Assembly: GCA_023253495.1 (NCBI GenBank)
Contig: JALRGF010000187.1
Location: forward strand, 1 to 13,705
Direction of reading: 5' to 3'
Source: Verrucomicrobiales bacterium
GTDB lineage: Bacteria > Verrucomicrobiota > Verrucomicrobiia > Verrucomicrobiales > V1-33
DNA length: 13,705 nucleotides
Below are positions 1-6,768 of this stretch, piece by piece (the first letter of the stretch is position 1; each line of letters starts with the position of its first letter). The translations under genes and the position numbers were made by a program. The notes beneath the pieces were generated by a model. The model saw only the letters and a list, made by a program, of their open reading frames with translations, searched no databases and was not told where the DNA came from.

Positions 1-125
1 GGGACAGGCACGCTGTGGGCTTATAAGCGCATGGGGGGACAGGTACGCTGTGGGCTTAGAATATGGTACAGGGGTATGGAGGGACAGGTACACCGTGAGC
101 GCACGGTGGCGGGTTGGACAGGTAC
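1..125 (+). repeat. Cluster of GGGACAGGTA-type repeats
   Basis: Four copies of a GGGACAGGTA-like core lie at about 1-10 (C for T at position 9), 36-45, 81-90 and 116-125. The first two extend to near-identical 23-bp units (1-23 and 36-58, one mismatch) set 35 bp apart. A perfect 10-bp palindrome, GCTTATAAGC, sits at 19-28 just after the first unit, and a 7-bp stem (91-108) follows the third. The same core occurs in the opposite orientation at 4962-4974 and at 6085-6303, so this is a dispersed family and not a local tandem. The organisation resembles REP-type intergenic repeats mobilised by REP-associated tyrosine transposases. That link is inference, because no transposase gene is in the window. 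Confidence 0.75.
91..108 (+). repeat. Hairpin next to a GGGACAGGTA core
   Basis: CACCGTG (91-97) and CACGGTG (102-108) are perfect reverse complements around a 4-nt loop. The stem starts directly after the third GGGACAGGTA core (81-90), a head-plus-hairpin arrangement as in REP-like elements. No T-tract follows, so it is not an intrinsic terminator. Confidence 0.5.
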
Positions 126-442
126 CATGTGCCCGAGCATAATTCCCCCCCCGCAAATTCAACTCGAAGCACTCCGTGCCCGATTGCCCGTGATGCTGGC
201 GGCGAGGCACATTCTTGAGCGGCCCTCAGGGCCGACTGCTGGTGGCCGCGGCTCTGCTGCATCCCCGCTTGCAATCTCTGATCCCTTCATAAGCTGCTCC
301 CCTCACATCCGAACCTGTCGCTGGATGGCGCCCCCGGTGGCGGCAGGAAATCATGGGGGCACCGTCGGAAGTGAATCAACCCAACAACCAGACCTGCAAC
401 CCACCCGCCGGGGTGGCATTTTTGTCCCGGCTTCAAAACACC
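126..442. other. rpsA upstream region without a gene
   Basis: About 317 bases between the repeat cluster and the S1 start. I see no convincing reading frame on either strand: frames that run through are low-complexity and continue as shadows of rpsA. A short stem, GGCCC-TCA-GGGCC, lies at 221-233 without a T-tract. TTGCAA at 269-274 is a possible -35 box, but no good -10 follows at normal spacing, so I do not call a promoter. The region presumably holds the rpsA promoter and leader. Confidence 0.5.
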
Positions 443-2149
443 ATGGCAATCTCCGCCGAACTCCAGGCCCTCATGGCCGGATCCTTTAAGGACCTGCGCG
501 AAAACTCCATCGTCAAAGGCCACATCATCGACATCAAGCCCCAGGTCGTCCTCGTCGACATCGGCTACAAGTCTGAAGGCGTCATCCCCTCTTCTGAGTT
601 TGAGGACGAGGACATCCAGATCGGCGACGAGGTCGAGGTCCTGCTCGAGAAACTTGAGAACGACGAGGGCATGGTCGTCGTCTCCAAGGAGAAAGCTGCC
701 CACAAACAGAATTGGGACAAAATTGTCAAAGTCTTCAACGAAGGAGGTCTGGTCAAGGGCAAGGTCAAGTCCGTGGTCAAGGGCGGTCTCACTGTCAACG
801 TCGGCGTCGAAGCGTTCCTGCCCGGCTCCCAAGTCGACATCATTCCGCCCAAGGAACTCGACGGCTATGTCGGGAACGTATACGAGTTCAAGATCGTCAA
901 AATCAACGACGACCGCAAAAACATCGTGCTCAGCCGCCGCGAGGTCATCGAGGCGGAGCGCGCCGAACAGCGCCAGCGGTTTCTTGAGACGGTCAAGATT
1001 GGCGACAAGGTCACTGGTGCGGTCAAGAACATCACCGACTTCGGCGCCTTCGTCGACCTCGGCGGCATGGACGGCCTGCTCCACATCACCGACATGTCGT
1101 GGGGCCGCCTGAACCACCCGAGCGAAATGCTCGTCATCGGCCAGATGCTCAACGTCGTCATCCTCGACGTGAACAAGGAAAAAGAACGCGTCAGCCTCGG
1201 CCTGAAACAGCTTCAGTCGAACCCGTGGGAAAACATCGAGTCGAAATTCCCCATCGGACACCACGTCAAAGGAAAGATCACCAAACTCGTCCCCTACGGC
1301 GCGTTCGTCGAACTCTCCGAGGGTGTCGAAGGCCTGGTGCACGTCTCCGAACTCAGCTGGACCAAACGCATCACCCGCCCGAGCGACGTACTCACCCTCG
1401 GCCAGGAAATCGAAGCCGTTGTCCTGCAGATCAACAAGGACGAACAGAAGATCTCCCTCGGCGTCCGCCAGCTTGAGGCCAATCCATGGGACGACATCGA
1501 CGCCCGCTTTCCGATCGGCACCCGCATCAAGGGCAAGGTCCGCAACCTTACCGCTTACGGCGCCTTCGTCGAACTGGAGGAAGGCATCGACGGCATGGTT
1601 CACGTCTCCGACCTGTCCTGGACCCGCAAGGTCAATCATCCGTCCGAAATGCTCAAGAAGGGCGATGAAGTCGAGGCCCAGGTCCTCGAAATCGACAAGG
1701 CCAATCAGCGCATCTCGCTCGGCATCAAACAGGCTGAGACCGATCCGTGGTCGGTCATCGATTCGAAGTTCAATGTCGGCGACGTCGTGAAGGGCACCGT
1801 CACCAAAATCGCCAGTTTCGGGGCCTTCGTTCAGCTCCAGGACGACATCGACGGACTGGTCCACATCTCCCAGCTCGCCGACGAGCACGTCGCCCGCGTC
1901 AAGGATGTCATCAAGGTCGGCCAGGAGGTGGAGGCCCGGGTCATCAAGGTCGACAAAGCCGAACGCCGCATCGGCCTTTCGATCAAGGCCATGGCCTACG
2001 ACGAAGCTCAACTCAAGCGTGAGGCGGCCGCCTTCGACGCCCTGCGCCCCAGCACCGACCTCGTCGGCCTTGAGGAGGCGTTCCGCTTCGCCACCGGCGG
2101 TGGCGCCACCCCGTCCCAGACGGAGGAATGGCGTCCGGGCGAGAAATAA
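443..2149 (+). CDS. rpsA: 30S ribosomal protein S1
   Basis: Ribosomal protein S1 is an RNA-binding protein of the small subunit that helps mRNA dock and unfold. The 568-residue product has six S1/OB-fold repeats, at about residues 24-84, 103-165, 187-256, 273-343, 360-430 and 447-515. Repeats 3 to 6 carry the hallmark 'FGAFV/YGAFV ... GLVHxS' pattern, and repeats 3-5 share the 'NPW/DPW' linker start. The first two repeats are more divergent, as in other S1 proteins, where they bind the ribosome. Length and repeat number match the six-domain bacterial form. I chose ATG 443, giving MAISAELQALMAGSF, because it matches the usual S1 N-terminus. An in-frame ATG at 353 would add 30 residues without S1 character. 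No Shine-Dalgarno precedes 443, which is common for rpsA. It appears monocistronic, with a strong terminator just downstream. Confidence 0.97.
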   Translation: MAISAELQALMAGSFKDLRENSIVKGHIIDIKPQVVLVDIGYKSEGVIPSSEFEDEDIQIGDEVEVLLEKLENDEGMVVVSKEKAAHKQNWDKIVKVFNEGGLVKGKVKSVVKGGLTVNVGVEAFLPGSQVDIIPPKELDGYVGNVYEFKIVKINDDRKNIVLSRREVIEAERAEQRQRFLETVKIGDKVTGAVKNITDFGAFVDLGGMDGLLHITDMSWGRLNHPSEMLVIGQMLNVVILDVNKEKERVSLGLKQLQSNPWENIESKFPIGHHVKGKITKLVPYGAFVELSEGVEGLVHVSELSWTKRITRPSDVLTLGQEIEAVVLQINKDEQKISLGVRQLEANPWDDIDARFPIGTRIKGKVRNLTAYGAFVELEEGIDGMVHVSDLSWTRKVNHPSEMLKKGDEVEAQVLEIDKANQRISLGIKQAETDPWSVIDSKFNVGDVVKGTVTKIASFGAFVQLQDDIDGLVHISQLADEHVARVKDVIKVGQEVEARVIKVDKAERRIGLSIKAMAYDEAQLKREAAAFDALRPSTDLVGLEEAFRFATGGGATPSQTEEWRPGEK

Positions 2150-2202
2150 GCCGCCCACGCCGGCCGCGGGTCGCTCGTCGCCCGCGCGCCACTTGTGCCT
2201 GA

Positions 2203-2232
2203 CCCCCGCCGGTGAACTGGCGGGGGTTTTTT
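2203..2232 (+). terminator. Intrinsic terminator of rpsA
   Basis: CCCCCGCC (2203-2210) pairs with GGCGGGGG (2219-2226). Two further pairs extend the stem to 10 bp, closing a TGAA tetraloop, and six T residues (2227-2232) follow. It lies 54 nt after the rpsA stop codon, the expected place for Rho-independent termination. Confidence 0.93.
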
Positions 2233-2466
2233 GCGCCCATGCGTGGCACCCGTCTCCGTCCCCTCGTGGGTGAACAGTCTGCAGGGGACGCAGTCCGTAC
2301 TTAGCGGTCGGAGGCCGCGCACTGGCGTTCACATCCGGCTGCTCAAGACAAAAAGGCAAGACGGCCTCGACAACGCGCTGGACAAATAGGACAACGAAAT
2401 CAGGGAGATCGCGCCGCAAGGTGCCGGAAAACCCGGAATCTGCTCCCCGTCTTCAGCAACCATTTT

Positions 2467-2880
2467 ATGCGTTTCCATTTCTCCGCAATTCTCCTCCTCC
2501 TTTCTCTGACCCTCGTCCAGTGCGTCGTGGTCGAGGAGGCTCCCGAGGCCCCTGCGCACCCGCCCGCAACGGCCGGCCAGCTCCCGCTTCCGCCACCCTC
2601 TCCCTCCCATGGACAGCCCCTGACGGTCGAGATCGAGGGGGGATCGGCCGTGATTCGCGAGGGAGGGAGCATCGTCAGCTCCTTTCCAACCGCTCTTCCC
2701 AACGTGGAGGAGACGCGCTGGGCCAGCGAACAGGAACAGATCGTGGTCAAATCCCGCGGCAATCACGGGCCGGCCACGGTCCAACTCTTCAATAGCCGCA
2801 ACGGCTCCGAGCTCGGTCGCGTCTTCGCCTACGAAATCCGCAACGGTCAGCCGGCCTGGGCCGCCAGCATGGTTGAATGA
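2467..2880 (+). CDS. Small exported, lipoprotein-like hypothetical protein
   Basis: A 137-residue protein of unknown function. It starts with a short basic n-region and a hydrophobic stretch (residues 4-18) ending in L-V-Q-C at 16-19. That resembles a lipobox with cysteine 19 as the lipidated residue, although glutamine at -1 is atypical. A Pro/Ala-rich spacer (about 24-50) leads to a compact, mostly beta domain (about 51-137) containing 'VKSRGNHGPATVQLF'. The domain is unfused and has no visible catalytic motif. The likely location is the periplasm or inner face of the outer membrane. ATG 2467 is chosen because the signal sequence starts there; no Shine-Dalgarno is visible. Its stop overlaps an ATG at 2877 of the next frame, so coupling is possible. 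I do not recognise a named family. Confidence 0.75.
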   Translation: MRFHFSAILLLLSLTLVQCVVVEEAPEAPAHPPATAGQLPLPPPSPSHGQPLTVEIEGGSAVIREGGSIVSSFPTALPNVEETRWASEQEQIVVKSRGNHGPATVQLFNSRNGSELGRVFAYEIRNGQPAWAASMVE

Positions 2881-2921
2881 AGCCGCGACCGGCACTCTCC
2901 CCGGCTCGGCACAACACGACC

Positions 2922-3098
2922 ATGAAATTCTTCCGCTTCTTCGCCGCTATCCTGCTCGCAGCTTCGGCCGACCCCTCCTTCGCCCGGGAAACCCACACCA
3001 AACGAATTGAATTCCCCAAGGGAAACTCCCATACCATGGTGACCGGGCACGTCGCCGGCACCGATTTCGTCTCCCACAAGCTGAACGCCAGATCCTGA
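2922..3098 (+). pseudogene. Truncated remnant of a small exported protein
   Basis: The open frame gives only 58 residues: a signal peptide (MKFF..., cleavage near residue 21, SFA/RE) and the start of a beta domain with 'RIEFPKGNSHTMVTGHVAGTDFVSHKLNA'-type wording. Small exported bacterial proteins of this kind usually continue 'xLxAxAGQxLxVxL'. Here the frame stops at 3096-3098, but the reading frame beginning at 3089 gives Q-I-L-T-H-L-T-P-E-R-S-L before its own stop at 3131. That looks like the lost continuation, so a small deletion probably shifted the frame around 3087-3091. An in-frame ATG at 2877 overlaps the previous stop, but the signal peptide argues for 2922. The family assignment is from memory of the pattern. 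It could also be a genuine short peptide gene. Confidence 0.5.
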
Positions 3099-3155
3099 CA
3101 CACCTCACCCCCGAGAGGAGCCTCCGAAGCTGAACGGCGACAGCCCGCACCCCAC

Positions 3156-4883
3156 ATGTTTATTCCGATTTCGTGCTCTCCGGCAGTGCTGGCAGCGGCT
3201 TTACTGACCGCCTCGCTGGCGGCATCAGCGGATGCCGGCACGGCGCTCAAACTGGCCGACCACCCGACCTCAAAGAGCACCGCCTTTCCAGCGGTCCACA
3301 GCGCCCGCGCCCTGCGTGACCGGGTGTACTTCGGGTACGGCGACTGGGAAGCTTATACGGCCACGACCTTGGTTTCCTATGATCCGGCGACCAATCTACT
3401 GGCTGTCGAGCATTCTGTTTCCAGCGACTCGATCGGGATGATGCGGGAAATCGATGGCACGCTTTACATTCCGCATTGCGACCCGATTCACCACGAGGAT
3501 TTCCATGACTACAGCTATTGCGGGCCGGACGGACGCTGGCTGCAGAGTGCGGCGATGGAGCAGCTGCACGTCTTCGATTTCGTGAAATCACCGGAAGGGC
3601 TGTTCTGCGGGGCCAACGGACTCCATCACAGCGTGGATGAGGGCCGGACGTGGAGTCTGGTGGGCGGCAACATCAACAACCGGCTGCAGTGGCTGCATAC
3701 TTTCGACGGAACGGTCTTCAGCGGGGGCGGCACCTACCGGGATGGCGCATTCACCGCCCGCATCACCATTCCCAACTTCAGCCACTCGACAACGTTTCAC
3801 GACCCGATGTCCAATACCTCCCTCATGCTCGGGATGACGGGGAGCAACCCGGGGTTTCCGCCGTCGGCGGAATCCGCCCTTGCGGTGTTCGACGGCAAAT
3901 CCTCACGGATCCTCCGGAACCGGATTCAGGGATTCGCCGTCACCGAAACAGAGGTCTTTGTGCTGACCAACCGCACGATCCAGCAGATCACCAATCCAGC
4001 CTCTTCCAGCCCGACATACACCCCCCTCGATATCACCGGTCTGCCGGCCAATCCCACCAGTCTCGAGGTTTTCAACGGGCGGTTCTATATCGGCACGCTG
4101 AGCGGGGAAATCTGGGTGGCCGCAGCCGACGGCTCCGAAATCAGCGTTTCCCCGCCGACCGTCGAACACCGGACGTACGATCAGTTCGGACGCGGTCTTG
4201 CTTTCTCCGGCCAGCGGCTGCTCGTCGGCGCCCCCGACGATTCGTCCACCCTCCCGCTCGCCGGACGCGCTGAGCTGTGGGCCTACTCCGCCGACGCGTG
4301 GCAGCGCGAAACGGAATGGACGCCGCCGGTGCCCGATTTTTCCGGGTGGTTCGGCCGTGACGTTGCGCTCCACGGCGATCTGATGGCCGTGGTGGAAGCC
4401 GGTCATGATGTCAGCGGGCGGAACCGCGGCAGCAGCGCCCGGGTGCATGTGCTGCAGCAGTCCGAGGGGCTCTGGGTCTCCCGCCGGGTCCTGCCCGTCC
4501 CCTTCGCGCACTCAGTGGCGTTTCAGGACGACCTGCTCGTCATCGGCTCCTACAACGGGGCCTCCTTCACCAAGCCGGTGGTCCTTCCGTACCGGATCTC
4601 CCGCAGCGACGCCAATGAGATTTCCCTCGCCACCATGCCCCAGCTGGTCCCCGCCTCCATGGCCACGAATGCGACAAGCCATACGTTCACCTTCGTCCGC
4701 CCCCTGCCCGATCCCCGCCTCACCGTGGTCGTCGAGTCCAGCGGCGATATGAGCTCGTGGACCGAAGAATCCGGCACCCCGGAAATCCTCGCTTCCGGAA
4801 CCACCCACGAAATAGTCACCCTCACGACCGCCGCTGCTACCACCCGCTGGTGGCGCCTCAAAGCCCGCTACCGGGAAGACTGA
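3156..4883 (+). CDS. Secreted beta-propeller-like protein with FG-GAP-type repeats
   Basis: A 575-residue exported protein. Residues 1-27 form a signal peptide (MFIPIS..., hydrophobic 10-24, cleavage after ADA). Most of the chain reads as repeated short beta-blades. Two or three resemble FG-GAP repeats: 'FGRGLAFSGQRLLVGAPDD' (about 341-360), 'FGRDVALHGDLMAVV' (about 398-412) and a weaker 'SVAFQDDLLVIGSYNG' (about 450-465). The earlier part has BNR/kelch-like stretches such as 'SVDEGRTWSLVGG' (about 160-172). The C-terminus (about 515-575) matches the 'LxVVVESSxDMSSWxxx ... RWWRLKA' module found at the ends of many verrucomicrobial secreted proteins. No enzyme motif or PEP-CTERM tail is visible. 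It is likely a surface or extracellular binding protein. No Shine-Dalgarno is evident; ATG 3156 is chosen for the signal peptide. It stands alone, downstream of a gene remnant and upstream of a repeat. Confidence 0.8.
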   Translation: MFIPISCSPAVLAAALLTASLAASADAGTALKLADHPTSKSTAFPAVHSARALRDRVYFGYGDWEAYTATTLVSYDPATNLLAVEHSVSSDSIGMMREIDGTLYIPHCDPIHHEDFHDYSYCGPDGRWLQSAAMEQLHVFDFVKSPEGLFCGANGLHHSVDEGRTWSLVGGNINNRLQWLHTFDGTVFSGGGTYRDGAFTARITIPNFSHSTTFHDPMSNTSLMLGMTGSNPGFPPSAESALAVFDGKSSRILRNRIQGFAVTETEVFVLTNRTIQQITNPASSSPTYTPLDITGLPANPTSLEVFNGRFYIGTLSGEIWVAAADGSEISVSPPTVEHRTYDQFGRGLAFSGQRLLVGAPDDSSTLPLAGRAELWAYSADAWQRETEWTPPVPDFSGWFGRDVALHGDLMAVVEAGHDVSGRNRGSSARVHVLQQSEGLWVSRRVLPVPFAHSVAFQDDLLVIGSYNGASFTKPVVLPYRISRSDANEISLATMPQLVPASMATNATSHTFTFVRPLPDPRLTVVVESSGDMSSWTEESGTPEILASGTTHEIVTLTTAAATTRWWRLKARYRED

Positions 4884-4908
4884 TCTTGGTCACCCGGCTA
4901 TTCCTTAA

Positions 4909-4974
4909 TCCCAAATCCCGACAAAGCCCGTAGTCTAGTCATCATTCAGCGCCCTCGATAGTATACCTGTCCCT
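4909..4974 (+). repeat. Imperfect ~66-bp direct repeat, copy 1
   Basis: This copy begins TCCCAAATCCCGACAAA, identical over 17 bases with 6146-6162, contains CATTCAGCGCCCTCGA (16 of 16 shared), and ends in TACCTGTCCCT (11 of 11 shared). The middle is diverged and one base shorter than copy 2. The final block is the reverse complement of the AGGGACAGGTA core at the window start. It lies just before the start of the interrupted secretin-like gene. Confidence 0.85.
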
Positions 4975-5005
4975 TTGTCGCTATTTCTCGATCTGCCTGT
5001 TGTTT

Positions 5006-6064
5006 ATGAGTCCCAATAACCATTGTTTTAGCCTGCGGCTTTTGTGCCGGTTCCTGACGCCCTTGATTCTATCAGGGGCTGTCCATGGGTGGGCCCTGGC
5101 ACGAGCGGCCGATCCTCCTGCCCATCCGCAACACGTCTATTGGACATTCTGGGCGCCGGTGGACTTTATGGATCTGCTGGGGACAGAGTCCTCCGGCGAC
5201 CCGTTTGCGTCGGGTGGCGACCCGCCGCCCCAACCGTCGCCTCCCCCACCCGCGATCTGGAAGGAAAACCTGGGATTCTTTGAAGTCGGGTGAGTTGAGG
5301 ATGCCTCCCCGGTGTTGGTCGCCGCCGGGATTCCTTGGGATCACACTGAGGACGTGGCATTCCTCCACAAAGAAGAGGGACGGCTGTATGTCCGTTGTTC
5401 ACGCGAGGCCGCGGAGCTGGTCGATGAACTCATGCAGGGGGTGCGGCCCTCCCCGACTCAAAACATTGAAATCGAGGTTCTCCTGATCGGACTGACGGAC
5501 CCCGGAGCCTACCGGACGCTTGCCGAATCGGAGGATGCCCGCACGGCGGCGGAGTCGCTGGCCACCGACCGCGTCCGCATCGTCGCCCGCGCCTTGATCC
5601 TCACCAAGTCGGGCCAGCGCGCCTCTCTCGGCCAAGGCCGCCTTGACGGCGCGGAATCGGCCAAGCCCATCCACGCGCCGCCAACGGCAGAGGGAACCGG
5701 CGCGACACAAGCCCCCGCTCCTCTCGGGCCAGGCCTTTCGCTTCAGGCTGAGGCTATCCTCGGGGTTGATGGAGCCACCGTTGACCTCTCCGTTGATCTG
5801 AGATTCGGCTATCAGGTGGCACCTGGGGACGTCGCACCCCTCACAGGTGGCCTAAACACCAGCGTGACCGTGCGTTCCGGCCGGCCAGTGCTCCAGCGGC
5901 TCAGCCTGGAGGGCGCACCGTGGCCGGAAGTCGCCCTCGTCCTCTCCGCAACCGTCAAGCGGGCCGAAGGCCACGGCTGGAAAAACGGCGTTCGGCAGCT
6001 GTTGCCGCGCGAGCAGGAATGGCGGGAGCTGGGAGCTCACGCCGCTGAGGAAGCCAGGAAATGA
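5006..6064 (+). pseudogene. Secretin-like exported protein interrupted by in-frame TGA
   Basis: Two open frames, 5006-5293 and 5294-6064, are in the same phase and separated by a single TGA at 5291-5293 (codon 96). Read through, they give one protein of about 352 codons. Residues 1-34 form a signal peptide (RLLCRF, hydrophobic run, cleavage at ARA/ADP). Residues 60-90 are Pro-rich. The part after the stop begins with a small domain, 'VLVAAGIPW ... LYVRCSREAAELVDELM', that only makes sense with upstream sequence and has no export signal of its own. ATG 5006 is preferred to an in-phase TTG at 5000. No Shine-Dalgarno is seen. The simplest reading is a nonsense mutation in a once intact gene; stop-codon readthrough or a sequencing error would give the same picture. 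Imperfect direct repeats flank the locus. Confidence 0.7.
5312..6064 (+). CDS. C-terminal part of the secretin-like protein, open from GTG 5312
   Basis: The 250-codon frame after the internal TGA could be translated from GTG 5312, but it would lack a signal peptide. Its order of segments matches the short secretin-related proteins of Verrucomicrobiota. First comes an 'AAGIPW ... GRLYVRCS ... ELVDELM' mini-domain (residues 3-46), then 'IEIEVLLIGL' (about 55-64), the N1-like strand that leads into secretin domains. 'ILTKSGQRASLGQGR' (about 95-109) corresponds to the usual 'TRSGQxAxVxxxR'. After a Pro/Ala spacer, 'LQAEAILGVDGATVDLSVDLRF' and 'LNTSVTVRSGRPVLQRLSL' parallel the late secretin strands 'LxVxPxIxxDGxxIxLxLxP' and 'TSVTVxDGxTxVLGGL'. 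It is far shorter than a pore-forming secretin. Function is unknown. The domain match is from pattern memory. Confidence 0.6.
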   Translation: MLVAAGIPWDHTEDVAFLHKEEGRLYVRCSREAAELVDELMQGVRPSPTQNIEIEVLLIGLTDPGAYRTLAESEDARTAAESLATDRVRIVARALILTKSGQRASLGQGRLDGAESAKPIHAPPTAEGTGATQAPAPLGPGLSLQAEAILGVDGATVDLSVDLRFGYQVAPGDVAPLTGGLNTSVTVRSGRPVLQRLSLEGAPWPEVALVLSATVKRAEGHGWKNGVRQLLPREQEWRELGAHAAEEARK

Positions 6065-6145
6065 CCGCCGGCAGCCAGCACAGCTTACCTGTCCTCCCGT
6101 CAATTCCTCTAAGGGCCGGCGCCGATTACCTGCCCCTCCCTCGCT

Positions 6146-6212
6146 TCCCAAATCCCGACAAACCCTGTAGACATTGTGGCCATTCAGCGCCCTCGACAGG
6201 GTACCTGTCCCT
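6146..6212 (+). repeat. Imperfect ~67-bp direct repeat, copy 2
   Basis: Second copy of the repeat at 4909-4974, in the same orientation, with three conserved blocks (17, 16 and 11 bases identical) and a diverged middle. The two copies bracket 4975-6145, which contains only the interrupted secretin-like gene. Confidence 0.85.
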
Positions 6213-6469
6213 CCATCGCTGCGGGCAGCAGGGCAGCATGACAGCTTACCTGTCCCTTCCTCGTTTCGGCACCCTCGGCACCCTAGACTGTTTACCTGTC
6301 CCGCGATCAAGTGCCATCCACACCGCCATTCTGCCCCCCGCCCCACGCTTGCGGCATGGGTCCCTGGAAGCTGGCCGCGCCGGTCGCGCTCCACATCGTT
6401 TCCGCCTTTTCCTCACCTGGGCGGTATTCCACCGGTGCTTTGCCGGTTGTGTGGCGGCCGCCGGCCAGT

Positions 6470-6473
6470 AGGA
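6470..6473 (+). promoter_or_regulatory. Ribosome binding site of the DUF4404-like gene
   Basis: AGGA ends 8 nt before ATG 6482. It is one of the few recognisable Shine-Dalgarno sequences in the window and supports the short start over an in-frame upstream start at 6311. Confidence 0.5.
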
Positions 6474-6481
6474 TAAGCGTC

Positions 6482-6751
6482 ATGATTGATCAGCTTCTTG
6501 AACAGCTCAGGACTTCGGTGACCAAGTCGGCCACGCTTCCCGAGCCGACGCGCGCGGATCTCCTTGCGCACCTGCAGTCGATGGAGGAGGAGCTGAGGGC
6601 GCACCCGGAGACCCCGGCTGAGAGTCCCCCGGCGGAAACCCATGGGCTGGCCCGCCTCCGCGAATCGGTGGAGGAGCTGGAGGCCTCCCATCCCGAAATT
6701 ACCTCCCTGGTCAGCCGCCTGGCCACCCATCTGGGCAACCTCGGAATTTGA
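6482..6751 (+). CDS. DUF4404 family small helical protein
   Basis: An 89-residue protein matching the DUF4404 pattern. The N-terminal amphipathic helix is 'IDQLLEQLRTSV' (2-13). A linker with an acidic helix follows ('ADLLAHLQSMEEELRAH', about 25-41), and the C-terminal signature is 'LRESVEELEASHPEITSLVSRLATHLGNLGI' (about 59-89), equivalent to 'FEESHPTLTxxLGRIADxLxxMGI' in other members. The family's function is unknown. The proteins are small and cytoplasmic, and the SHP motif with the terminal GI is the defining part. The length is typical. ATG 6482 is supported by an AGGA 8 nt upstream; the longer frame from 6311 crosses a repeat-rich intergenic region and has no family similarity. Its stop lies only 17 nt from the end of the convergent ClpP-like gene, and no strong terminator hairpin separates them. 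Confidence 0.85.
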   Translation: MIDQLLEQLRTSVTKSATLPEPTRADLLAHLQSMEEELRAHPETPAESPPAETHGLARLRESVEELEASHPEITSLVSRLATHLGNLGI

Positions 6752-6768
6752 AAGCCCGTCGGGAGCGG

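Larger units (their letters stand above)
6065..6481. repeat. Gene-free stretch with clustered TACCTGTCC repeats
   Basis: This 417-base interval has no convincing gene. It holds five copies of a TTACCTGTCCCT-like core, at 6085-6094, 6126-6137 (TTACCTGCCCCT), 6201-6212 (GTACCTGTCCCT), 6246-6257 and 6292-6303. All are in the orientation opposite to the cluster at 1-125. Two copies share a longer left flank: ACAGCTTACCTGTCC occurs at both 6080-6094 and 6241-6255. The copies are unevenly spaced (40-75 bp), which argues against a regular CRISPR-type array. The last 170 bases (6311-6481) contain no repeat and presumably the promoter of the next gene, though I could not place -35 and -10 boxes. Confidence 0.75.

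Noticed and set aside
269..297. Promoter for rpsA from TTGCAA at 269-274
   Set aside because: No -10-like hexamer at 16-18 bp spacing; the closest AT-rich stretch (287-292) is only 12 bp away.
287..2419. A 710-codon open frame on the minus strand opposite rpsA
   Set aside because: It mirrors rpsA codons; its protein is Asp/Val/Leu/Phe-rich repeats produced by reading S1 repeats in antisense, with no start context or family similarity. S1 on the plus strand is certain.
2233..2466. Possible gene or small RNA between the rpsA terminator and the lipoprotein-like gene
   Set aside because: GTGAAC (2270-2275) and GTTCAC (2327-2332) are inverted but 51 nt apart, and the interior does not fold convincingly. 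A short protein-like stretch around 2333-2440 contains a stop codon. Too weak to annotate.
6085..6303. Possible CRISPR array
   Set aside because: The repeated core is only about 12 bases, spacing is irregular (40-75 bp), flanks are partly shared between copies, and no cas gene is nearby.
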